Below the pieces are notes generated by a model. It was not told the origin of the DNA. It made no database searches and was given only the letters and a program-made list of their open reading frames with translations. 64,000 bases of DNA from Dulcicalothrix desertica PCC 7102 (lineage in GTDB: Bacteria > Cyanobacteriota > Cyanobacteriia > Cyanobacteriales > Nostocaceae). The stretch is from the NCBI RefSeq assembly GCF_003991905.1, contig NZ_RSCL01000023.1, positions 31,859-95,858 of the forward strand, written 5' to 3'. This document shows, piece after piece, positions 1 through 7,071 of this stretch. A program made the position numbers and the translations under genes. Every line of letters begins with the position of its first letter. Position 1 is the first letter of the stretch.

Positions 1-187
1 AAAGGTTGAAGATGTAATTCCTGCTGTCACCAAAATTAATACCGAGAATAACGAACTTCCTATTCCTTGGCTTGAACCTGAAGATATTGCGTCTGGTGTT
101 TTATTTCTGGCCTCTGATGAAGGACGATATGTAACTGGCGCCGCACTCGACATCACTGCTGGTAAAAATTCTCACTACACTGCTTAA
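1..187 (+). CDS. SDR family oxidoreductase, C-terminal fragment
   Basis: The window opens inside this gene; the reading frame starts at base 2 and runs 61 codons to a TAA at 185-187. The visible part matches the C-terminus of classical short-chain dehydrogenases/reductases: an LEPEDIASGVLFLASDE segment, then GRYVTGAALDITAG, the usual last strand and cofactor-side loop of the Rossmann fold. The catalytic Tyr-Lys and the nucleotide-binding glycines lie upstream, outside the window, so substrate and cofactor cannot be judged. The VOC gene begins about 30 bases downstream on the same strand, so the two may be co-transcribed. Confidence 0.8.
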   Translation, partial: KVEDVIPAVTKINTENNELPIPWLEPEDIASGVLFLASDEGRYVTGAALDITAGKNSHYTA

Positions 188-217
188 AAAGTTGTTACGA
201 CTTCAGCTAGAATCACT

Positions 218-757
218 ATGCTTAAAATTAACTTAGTTAAATTGGCGACCGCGCTCACACTGACTTTCTCAATTCAAAGTATTCCAACTATTGGCGCCAA
301 TTTAGTAACTCAAGCACAAACGCGCGCGTCAGGTCAAGTTTCAAGTAACCCATTACGGGGTTTTGCTCTAGCAAACATTGCCATATCTACCCCAAACCAA
401 GACAGAATGATTACTTGGTACAGAGAAGTTTTAGGATTTCGTTTGGTTGAGAAAACAGAGGGTGCTGGTGGCATTAAACTAGCAATCATGGAAAAAGATG
501 GCGTTCAACTTGATTTAATCCAACCCCCCAAAATTCAACTATTAATCAAACCTCAAGCTCCACCAATGCATTTAGAAACTCCAGGAATTAGAAACCTTGT
601 GTTTTGGGTAGACGACCTAAAAGCAGCAGAGGCAAGTCTAAAGGCAAAAAAAGTCTCGTTACTATTTGAGAGCTTCTACGTTGAAGGAATCAAAACAACT
701 ATCTCTGCTTTTCGAGACCCAGATGGTAATCTTGTCGCACTGTGGCAAAAGCGATAG
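218..757 (+). CDS. Exported VOC (glyoxalase/bleomycin-resistance fold) protein
   Basis: The protein has 179 residues. An N-terminal signal peptide (about residues 1-34, positively charged start then hydrophobic stretch) suggests export to the periplasm. The rest is one vicinal-oxygen-chelate domain: a first beta strand LANIAISTPN, the helix DRMITWYREVLGFRLVE, and a second half ending DPDGNLVALWQKR. VOC domains usually bind a metal and act in dioxygenase, isomerase or resistance reactions; which one applies is not visible. It follows the SDR fragment closely and its end lies just before the ChaC gene. Family is confident, function unknown. Confidence 0.75.
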   Translation: MLKINLVKLATALTLTFSIQSIPTIGANLVTQAQTRASGQVSSNPLRGFALANIAISTPNQDRMITWYREVLGFRLVEKTEGAGGIKLAIMEKDGVQLDLIQPPKIQLLIKPQAPPMHLETPGIRNLVFWVDDLKAAEASLKAKKVSLLFESFYVEGIKTTISAFRDPDGNLVALWQKR

Positions 758-792
758 TAATTTATAACTTATATCCAAAAATCCGAAAAAGT

Positions 793-1464
793 ATGGCACT
801 TACACGCACTACGCTTGCAACTGGATATTTACAAAAGATGGTACAACAGTCTCCAGAATTAGAGGCACATATACTGACTCAAACAGAGTTGCAAAAATCG
901 ATTCAACAAACGCTACAACAACGTCTCTCGCATGATAATATTTGGATTTTTGCCTACGGTTCTTTAATTTGGAATCCAATTTTGAAATATAGCGAGCGCA
1001 TTACGGGAAAAATTTATGGTTGGCATCGTCGCTTCTGTTTACGGATGCCAGTCGGACGGGGAACACCAGAACAACCTGGACTTACACTTGCGCTAGAGAA
1101 GGGTGGTAGCTGTTGTGGAGTGGCTTATCGCATCACCAAAGAACATCTCGACTCAGAACTACTGTTATTATGGCAACGAGAAATGGTGGTTGGTTCTTAT
1201 ATTCCTCGCTGGGTAAAAGTATTTGCAGATGATAAGGAATTAGAGGCAATTGCTTTTACTGTTAACCGAAAACATCCACTTTACGCACCTAATCTTTCGC
1301 TAGTACAGATAGCTGCTGTAGTTTCCACCGCAAAAGGAGAATTAGGGTCTTGTGCCGATTATCTATTACAAACTATAGAAGGGTTATCTGGGTGTAACAT
1401 CACTGATCGGAATTTGGTTATGGTGCGCTCTGGATTGAAAATGGCGCCTGTTAAAATATCTTGA
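793..1464 (+). CDS. Gamma-glutamylcyclotransferase, ChaC family
   Basis: ChaC enzymes cleave glutathione to 5-oxoproline and Cys-Gly in the cytosol. The protein shows the substrate-loop motif FAYGSLIWNP near residue 53 and the segment LLWQREM with the catalytic glutamate, followed by PRWVKV and the C-terminal LVMVRSGL typical of the family. I chose the ATG at 793 (about 223 residues); an in-frame ATG at 742 would overlap the VOC gene and adds 17 residues without family resemblance. The last 106 bases overlap the end of the opposite-strand kinase gene. The few residues after LVMVRSGL look non-conserved. Confidence 0.85.
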   Translation: MALTRTTLATGYLQKMVQQSPELEAHILTQTELQKSIQQTLQQRLSHDNIWIFAYGSLIWNPILKYSERITGKIYGWHRRFCLRMPVGRGTPEQPGLTLALEKGGSCCGVAYRITKEHLDSELLLLWQREMVVGSYIPRWVKVFADDKELEAIAFTVNRKHPLYAPNLSLVQIAAVVSTAKGELGSCADYLLQTIEGLSGCNITDRNLVMVRSGLKMAPVKIS

Positions 1465-2375
1465 GAAAACACTGTTGGTTGTGGCTGTGGAGTTTGAGAC
1501 ACAACAGTTGGTAATGATTGTTGCACTGGTATAGTAGGCGCCACAGGTACCTGTTGTGTTTGCAGTGCCCGCATCATTTCTCTGGCATTTGAATAACGGT
1601 CGCGTGAAAAAGGCTGTATTGCTTTATCAATAATTGCTGCAAACGATGGTGTGACATTCCAAGCAAAGTTTCGCCAGACAATTTCCCCTGTAGTAGGGTT
1701 CGTCGGTAACTCCTGCAGTAGTTTACCTGTAAGTAAATAAATAGCTGTTAAAGCTAGACTATATATATCGCTGGAAAATACTGGCCTTCCTACCGATTGT
1801 TCCATTGGCATAAAACCAGGTGTACCGATAACTATTGACTGTGCTGAATTACCAGAAGCTGTCACAGTCGTACCCATCGTTTCTTTAACGGCGCCGAAGT
1901 CAATTAAAATTGGTTTACTATCTGAACTACGAATCAAAATATTATCAGGCTTGATATCACGATGCACCATGCCTCTAGCATGAACATAATCAAGCACAGG
2001 CAAAATATTAATCAAAATTTCTTTAACCGTACTTTCACTCAGTGCCCCTTGTTGCTGCAACTGCGTAAGTGTTTGCCCTTGTATATATTCTTGTACTAAA
2101 TAAAATTGTCCATTCTCAACAAAGTAAGCATACAATGCTGGTATTTGATGGCTACCTTCACCTAATTCTTCTAAAATAGCGGCTTCCCGTTGAAAGCGCT
2201 CTTGCACCAATTGGTAAATTTGAGGATTATTAGCAACAGGTTTAAGTTGCTTAATCACACACCGACGACCCGATGGCATCTGAGTATCTTCTGCTAAAAA
2301 AGTTTCTCCAAATCCCCCATCGCCTAGCACGCGCAAAACCTTATAGCGATTGTTTAATAGCGTTGGCGTAATCAT
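1359..2375 (-). CDS. Serine/threonine protein kinase (Hanks type), short form
   Basis: This is a eukaryotic-type kinase of a kind common in filamentous cyanobacteria. It shows the glycine loop GDGGFGETF (about residue 18), the ATP-anchoring Lys in CVIKQLKP (about 42), the catalytic loop HRDIKPDN (about 138) and the DFG metal motif (about 159). The kinase domain ends near residue 270, followed by a Pro/Gln-rich tail. I chose the start at MITPTLLNNRY, where family members usually begin; an ATG at 2396 adds seven residues. There is no transmembrane or sensor domain after the linker. The last 35 residues are encoded antisense to the end of chaC, so the C-terminus is probably truncated relative to longer relatives. 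Confidence 0.85.
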   Translation of the reverse strand: MITPTLLNNRYKVLRVLGDGGFGETFLAEDTQMPSGRRCVIKQLKPVANNPQIYQLVQERFQREAAILEELGEGSHQIPALYAYFVENGQFYLVQEYIQGQTLTQLQQQGALSESTVKEILINILPVLDYVHARGMVHRDIKPDNILIRSSDSKPILIDFGAVKETMGTTVTASGNSAQSIVIGTPGFMPMEQSVGRPVFSSDIYSLALTAIYLLTGKLLQELPTNPTTGEIVWRNFAWNVTPSFAAIIDKAIQPFSRDRYSNAREMMRALQTQQVPVAPTIPVQQSLPTVVSQTPQPQPTVFSQDILTGAIFNPERTITKFRSVMLHPDNPSIVCNR

Positions 2376-2559
2376 ACGTGTTACCCAGAAGCTCATATCA
2401 ACAATAACTACACTGCCTTCTAAGTGAATTCCGGTAATATAGTAAAGTTTTTACATATGTTCGTAGTTGGCGCCAATCTACCTGCGGTACACTGCGTGAA
2501 CAAACTTTTTTAACACGTTAAAAGAAAAGTACGGTTAGATTATTGGTTACTGCTAGCTG

Positions 2560-4593
2560 TCATCTAGTTACAAATGTTTCTCTAACATGGGCAGTATAAT
2601 TGGCGCCGTCAGTAGTTTTTACAATCACGCTCCCATTAAGTTGGTCGTAGTTCGTCAATTCACCTTTGGCTTTTACGGCGCCATTAAGTTTCCGAACTTC
2701 TACATCGCAACCAATCAAATCACTCACATCACCGTCTATTTCTACTTGTAACAATGAGATATCGTTACTAGATTGATTATCTTCTAGGTTTTGTTCGGTA
2801 TTTTGATGAGTATCCTGAAACTCTTGTTTCACCGGCTCTTCATTGCTCTGTTGGTTATCTTCTTGGAATTCTGTAACTAGTTCCTCTTGAGAGCTAATTG
2901 TATATAAAGTGACACGATTATCACGGTTAGATGTAACAGTAGAAATTAGGCGCCTAGATTCCATGCGGTTAAGTTCGTTATAAACAAGGCGCTCTTCTTC
3001 TTTAGTCATTCCCATAAGTTCAATAATTTCTTGTCCGCTTAAACCGTTTTTGTTAACACGCAATACAGCAAGTATTTGGTCACGCAGTTTATCTTGCTCG
3101 TTAATTAGTTCTTGGTCAGTACGTGCATAGGAGTTGTTTTCAGGGTTAAATTCCAGCTTGAGAAGTTGTCCCTCTATGTCACGAGGAAAAACTGTAAGCA
3201 ACCGACCTGGGTCTGCTGGGTCAATAACTAAACTTTTACCACCGTTTGGAGAGGGTTTGGGGATATGGTCAATAATCCAAGTACCCCAAGTAGCCGCAAC
3301 AATAGAGGATGAGCCACGTAATTTAGCAACACCCATTGCGTCTTTGTTTTTATTCGTATGGTGAATCAAAATGCCCGCACAGTTAAAACGATTTAGAACA
3401 GTTTTGAGATTGTAAATAATATTGGCAAATTCTGCGGAGTTTTCGCTAATTCGAGAATTTGTGCTGATTGATTTTAAAGAGTCAATAATTACTAAGTCAG
3501 GTTGAAAATCTTCCATCGTCAGTTCGAGTTCGTACAGTTGGTCAACTTTCCAGTCGCTGACAACAAATAAATTCTCCCCGTCCCCGTTTCTAAATCCACG
3601 TCTTAAAAGTTTTGCTTTAGTAGAACGAACTGTTTCATCATTAGATATAACCAAAACCTTACCACGTTCACATTTAAACCCAAGAAAATCATCTTCACCT
3701 GTGGCAATTGCAAAAGCCGCATCAATCGCCATCAACGTTTTACCACTCTTAGGCGCCCCACCAAGCACAATCAATTCTCCGCGCGGTAGTAGTTCAGGAA
3801 TCAGCCAAGATAAACTTTCTGACTCAAGTTCGAGTAACTCATCGAACGAGTAAACTTTTAGGCGCCTCGGCTGAGTTTTTTGTTCTGTTTCTTTAACTAA
3901 AGATTCAAGCTCTTTCTTCGTAATTTTGTAGTGCTTACAAATATGTGAGCGTTTAATAGCGCGCGCGACTGAATCCGTCTCCTGTACTAAATCAAGCAAA
4001 TCTAACCGTAGGCGCTCGGCATTGCTCATAATATTCTCTTCTGTAACAGTTTTCGATGAAGGCTTAAATGTTTCAACTGTTTCTAACTTCTCTCCAATAG
4101 CTGTGATGATGTCTGATACACTGGCACCGTCGTTAATCCAGTCTTTAATATCCAAGCCGTTTGACTTTGGTAATTTGCTCCAGTAAAACTCACTTGGAGG
4201 AGCATATAACCATTGAGCATCGGGGAAATCTTTGTAGATATCCTCCATATGCAAAACACCTGGTTCATCGCGGTCGGGACAGAGAATTAATTTGGCGCCG
4301 CTCAAAGAAAATCGATAAGCAATTCCGTATGCACGATATTTTCCGGTGCCTCCAATTGTAGTGGTAGCAGGTAAACCTAAATCCCATAGAGCATCAGCAA
4401 CACCTTCACCTTCTACAACAAATATTTGTTTATTTTCTACAACGGCTTGTAGTACATCTGCATATCTATACCAGGTAATTTGCTGTTGGTACTTTTGCTT
4501 TGTTGAACTATCAATACTTGTAGCTTTAACCCAACGGCGCCCATTCCAGTATTCCTGAAATACGTCTTTGTCTCTAATTTTACCTGGACGCAC
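2560..4593 (-). CDS. TOPRIM / RecA-like primase-helicase, 5'-truncated by IS607 insertion
   Basis: This is the 3' portion of a mobile-element type replication protein. Residues 59-110 form a TOPRIM-like nucleotidyl-transfer fold (VVEGEGVADAL, then CPDRDEPG). After a linker comes a RecA/DnaB-type ATPase with Walker A GGAPKSGKT at 278-286 and Walker B LVIIDS at about 368-372. The C-terminus has a winged-helix-like part (QIIELMGMTKEEE) and an acidic Gln/Asn-rich tail. The GTG at 4593 is only the first possible start. The frame stays open upstream to about 4647 and encodes convincing sequence (GKFYYTDRDSNPLIKV), stopping where the IS607 element begins. Residues matching the missing upstream part lie beyond the element at 6765-6900. 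Probably non-functional; expression of the truncated form is possible. Confidence 0.7.
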   Translation of the reverse strand: MRPGKIRDKDVFQEYWNGRRWVKATSIDSSTKQKYQQQITWYRYADVLQAVVENKQIFVVEGEGVADALWDLGLPATTTIGGTGKYRAYGIAYRFSLSGAKLILCPDRDEPGVLHMEDIYKDFPDAQWLYAPPSEFYWSKLPKSNGLDIKDWINDGASVSDIITAIGEKLETVETFKPSSKTVTEENIMSNAERLRLDLLDLVQETDSVARAIKRSHICKHYKITKKELESLVKETEQKTQPRRLKVYSFDELLELESESLSWLIPELLPRGELIVLGGAPKSGKTLMAIDAAFAIATGEDDFLGFKCERGKVLVISNDETVRSTKAKLLRRGFRNGDGENLFVVSDWKVDQLYELELTMEDFQPDLVIIDSLKSISTNSRISENSAEFANIIYNLKTVLNRFNCAGILIHHTNKNKDAMGVAKLRGSSSIVAATWGTWIIDHIPKPSPNGGKSLVIDPADPGRLLTVFPRDIEGQLLKLEFNPENNSYARTDQELINEQDKLRDQILAVLRVNKNGLSGQEIIELMGMTKEEERLVYNELNRMESRRLISTVTSNRDNRVTLYTISSQEELVTEFQEDNQQSNEEPVKQEFQDTHQNTEQNLEDNQSSNDISLLQVEIDGDVSDLIGCDVEVRKLNGAVKAKGELTNYDQLNGSVIVKTTDGANYTAHVRETFVTR

Positions 4594-4698
4594 AACAACT
4601 ACTTTGATTAGTGGATTGCTATCGCGGTCAGTATAATAAAACTTCCCTCAACTTATAGGCTAACATAGTCTGGTATAGTAAAATATTCCTGACTCGCG

Positions 4699-5292
4699 AT
4701 GAAACTATCAGATTATGCCAAGTTCATGGGTATTGCTTACCACACAGCATGGAAGCACTACAAAAACGGCTTAATTCCCTACCCAACGCGGCAACTTCCA
4801 TCTGGAGCAGTAATTGTAGATTTTGATCCAAAAAATGAGCCTGGGTACAAAAAGCACACCAAAGCAGCAATTTATGCGCGCGTATCCAGTGCTGAAAATA
4901 GGAAGAATTTAGAATCTCAGTCTGAAAGATTATCTAGATACTCAGAAGCAAAGGGATATCAAATTATTCACGTCGTCAAAGAAGTAGGTAGTGGTTTAAA
5001 CGATAATCGTAAAAAGTTAGAAAAACTTTTAAAGCGGGATGATTTTGATGTTCTAGTAGTTGAACACAAAGATAGCTTATCCCGCTTTGGGACAAACTAT
5101 ATGGATTTACTTTTATCCCGACTTGGTATCAGGTTGGAGATTATGAACATGGCAGAAAATGGACGGGATGAATTAATGACCGATTTAGTAGCAATTATCA
5201 CTTCTTTCTCTGCACGGTTATATGGACAGCGTAGAGCAAAACGTAAAACTGAAAAAATTATTGCAGAACTTGAATCGGAAACTGAAGATTAA
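4699..5292 (+). CDS. tnpA: IS607-family serine transposase (TnpA)
   Basis: The protein has 197 residues. The N-terminus is a MerR-like helix-turn-helix (MKLSDYAKFMGIAYHTAWKH) that would bind the element ends. The resolvase domain follows, with AIYARVSSAENRKNLESQ carrying the catalytic serine at about residue 63, and VVEHKDSLSRFG, the usual helix after the active site. The C-terminus RRAKRKTEKI is basic. IS607 transposases put their DNA-binding domain at the N-terminus, the reverse of classical resolvases, and that order is seen here. The gene looks intact, so the element could still move. It is followed after 88 bases by tnpB. Confidence 0.92.
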   Translation: MKLSDYAKFMGIAYHTAWKHYKNGLIPYPTRQLPSGAVIVDFDPKNEPGYKKHTKAAIYARVSSAENRKNLESQSERLSRYSEAKGYQIIHVVKEVGSGLNDNRKKLEKLLKRDDFDVLVVEHKDSLSRFGTNYMDLLLSRLGIRLEIMNMAENGRDELMTDLVAIITSFSARLYGQRRAKRKTEKIIAELESETED

Positions 5293-5380
5293 GAAATATA
5301 ACAATATATGCAAGAATGTGTTTTTGTTGTAAAGACCTGCTAGATTTATTTTAGGTCGATAAAAAACAGCAAACAAGACA

Positions 5381-6661
5381 ATGCAGCTAGTAGAAAGGAG
5401 AGTAATAAAATCAAATCATCAAGTTTTTTCGCAAGTTGATGAAATGTGCTTTGCATCCAAGAATTTATACAACAAAGCAACTTTTATTATGAGACAAAGT
5501 TTTCTAGCTTGGGGACAGTCTAATGTTCCTCAATATAATAGTTTGTACCATATGATGAAAGACTTTGAAGAGTATAAAGCACTTCCAGCAAAAGTATCTC
5601 AACAAGTTCTAAAAATGGTGGCTCAAAACTGGACATCATTCTTTGCAGCCAGTTTAGAGTATCAAATCGAGCCATCCAAGTTTACTGGCAGACCATCACT
5701 ACCTAGATACTTAGATAAGGATGGACGATACTGTGTAATATTTACTTCACAAGCTACTTCTAAAAAACAACTAGGTCAGGAATTAATCAAGTTATCCGAG
5801 ATTGATTACTCTTTTGAAACTTGTGTGAAACTTGGTAATGTAAACAAATATTGTCAATCTAGAATTATTCCCAAACTCGACCACTATGTTTTAGAAATAG
5901 TTTATGAAGTCAGTAATGTAAAAGTTTTGGATAATGATAAAATAGCAGCGATAGATTTTGGTGTAAATAACTTGATGGCTATAACTTCAAATGTGCCTGG
6001 TTTTGAGCCAGTTCTCATTAATGGTAGACCGTTAAAGTCAATAAACCAATTTTATAATTCAAAGCGTGCTACAATTACTTCTAAGAACTCCAATAAAAGC
6101 TCAAAACGTCTTAAAAGGTTTACTACCTCTCGGAATCACTTGGTTAAAGATTATCTACACAGAGCATCAACCTATGTAATTAATCTTTTATCTGAGTTGG
6201 GAATCAGTAAGCTGGTTTTGGGTAAGAACAAGGGATGGAAGAATGGCATTAACATAGGAGGCATTAATAATCAGAACTTCGTACAAATTCCTCACGCTCA
6301 ACTCATCGACATGTTGACCTATAAGGGCGCTATGAAAGGAATTCAGGTCATTATTCAAGAAGAATCTTACACGTCCTCTTCTAGTTTTTTGGACTCGGAT
6401 TTTATTCCGGTATATGGTAACAAACCTCTTAATTGGAAACCATCTGGTAAACGAGTAAAAAGAGGTCTTTATGTTACTAGTAATGGTATAGCTCTTAATG
6501 CCGATATTAACGGCAGTTATAAGATTTTAGTCAAAGCATTTCCCAATGCCTTCTCCTTCGGAGACACTAGCGTGAACGGGATAGGGAATAGAGAGGTGTT
6601 AGTTACCCCTAGGAAGGTAAATTTAGAAGGTCATGCGCCCTTAATGGTGATTCCCTTCTAA
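5381..6661 (+). CDS. tnpB: TnpB, RNA-guided transposon endonuclease (OrfB family)
   Basis: The protein has 426 residues. TnpB proteins are the RNA-guided nuclease ancestors of Cas12 and cut DNA at a target defined by an RNA made from the element's right end. The split RuvC site appears complete: Asp at about 192 in AAIDFGVNN, Glu at about 327-328 in IIQEESYTS, and Asp at about 375 in LNADINGSYKI. The usual CxxC zinc-finger pairs between the last two motifs are absent; the segment reads SFLDSDFIPVYG, a variant I recognise from other cyanobacterial TnpB. The start is the first ATG in frame with N-terminal homology. Downstream bases up to 6758 probably belong to its guide RNA. Confidence 0.9.
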   Translation: MQLVERRVIKSNHQVFSQVDEMCFASKNLYNKATFIMRQSFLAWGQSNVPQYNSLYHMMKDFEEYKALPAKVSQQVLKMVAQNWTSFFAASLEYQIEPSKFTGRPSLPRYLDKDGRYCVIFTSQATSKKQLGQELIKLSEIDYSFETCVKLGNVNKYCQSRIIPKLDHYVLEIVYEVSNVKVLDNDKIAAIDFGVNNLMAITSNVPGFEPVLINGRPLKSINQFYNSKRATITSKNSNKSSKRLKRFTTSRNHLVKDYLHRASTYVINLLSELGISKLVLGKNKGWKNGINIGGINNQNFVQIPHAQLIDMLTYKGAMKGIQVIIQEESYTSSSSFLDSDFIPVYGNKPLNWKPSGKRVKRGLYVTSNGIALNADINGSYKILVKAFPNAFSFGDTSVNGIGNREVLVTPRKVNLEGHAPLMVIPF

Positions 6662-6758
6662 GTAAGGATTCAATTCCAATCCTTCTACAAGGTTTTGCGA
6701 AGAAGTAGAAGTTATCTATTATAGAAAACTACGTCTGACTATATTTGACTATACAAAA
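6540..6758 (+). ncRNA. Candidate TnpB guide RNA (omega/re-RNA)
   Basis: By analogy with characterised TnpB systems, the RNA would span the 3' end of tnpB and the right end of the element, with its guide taken from the flank after 6758. The region after the stop codon holds a clear hairpin (AAGGAT...ATCCTT, 6664-6684) and the repeated TGACTATA motif at the end. Exact RNA ends cannot be read from sequence alone. The present guide would begin CCGAACTATAAATAAATTC, which is primase-gene DNA. Confidence 0.35.
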
Positions 6759-6764
6759 CCGAAC

Positions 6765-6924
6765 TATAAATAAATTCTTCACGACCTGATAGACGTGGCG
6801 CCTTCTTTGATTCAGGTGCATAGTACGGCACACCAGCTTTATCGCACTTCGAGGTTTTTATCCAACCATCGGCAGGAATGGCGCCGCCTTCTTTAAATGA
6901 ACGGGCAGGATGCCCATTCCACAA
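6765..6924 (-). pseudogene. Upstream fragment of the interrupted primase-helicase gene
   Basis: On the minus strand this stretch reads SFKEGGAIPADGWIKTSK, then CDKAGVPYYAPESKKAPR and LSGREEFIYSS, after which the frame enters the IS607 element and stops. It precedes the element exactly where the primase gene resumes on the other side, and joining the two gives FIYSS-GKFYYTD in one frame. The first residues (MWNGHPAR) come from a dispersed repeat, TTGTGGAATGGGCATCC-type, whose copy lies at 6899-6925. So a second event has removed the true N-terminus. Assignment rests on position and frame continuity; I did not compare homologues. Confidence 0.5.
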
Positions 6925-6925
6925 G
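6899..6925 (-). repeat. Dispersed repeat, GAATGGGCATCC...GCCCGTTC type
   Basis: The minus strand reads CTTGTGGAATGGGCATCC then TGCCCGTTC. Close copies occur at 56109-56125 and 56130-56157, and a degraded one near 47620-47660. It marks the broken 5' end of the primase fragment. Confidence 0.7.
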
Positions 6926-7071
6926 AAGATATTGGAGATTTTTTTATTTGGAAGTCCCTTATGTCTTGTGTTTTGATTTTAAGTCTATGTATGTGATTTG
7001 ATAATTATAATATTGTATTGAGATTTTAATAGATGCTTCACTACGTTCAGCATGACATAACATGTTTTTAT

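Larger units (their letters stand above)
4646..6760 (+). mobile_element. IS607-family insertion sequence (tnpA + tnpB)
   Basis: The unit of about 2.1 kb contains a serine transposase gene followed by tnpB, the IS607 arrangement. It has no terminal inverted repeats or long target duplication, as expected. The left end carries ATAGTC/TATAGTA motifs at 4666-4680 and the right end carries two TGACTATA copies at 6735-6754, the inverse of the left motif, consistent with transposase binding sites. On the minus strand the flanks read AGTTCGG before the element and GGGAAGTTT after it. Joining them with four G residues restores one reading frame through the primase gene. The strict 2-bp GG core would leave three G, so one base remains unexplained. 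The element has no GGCGCC site. Confidence 0.85.
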
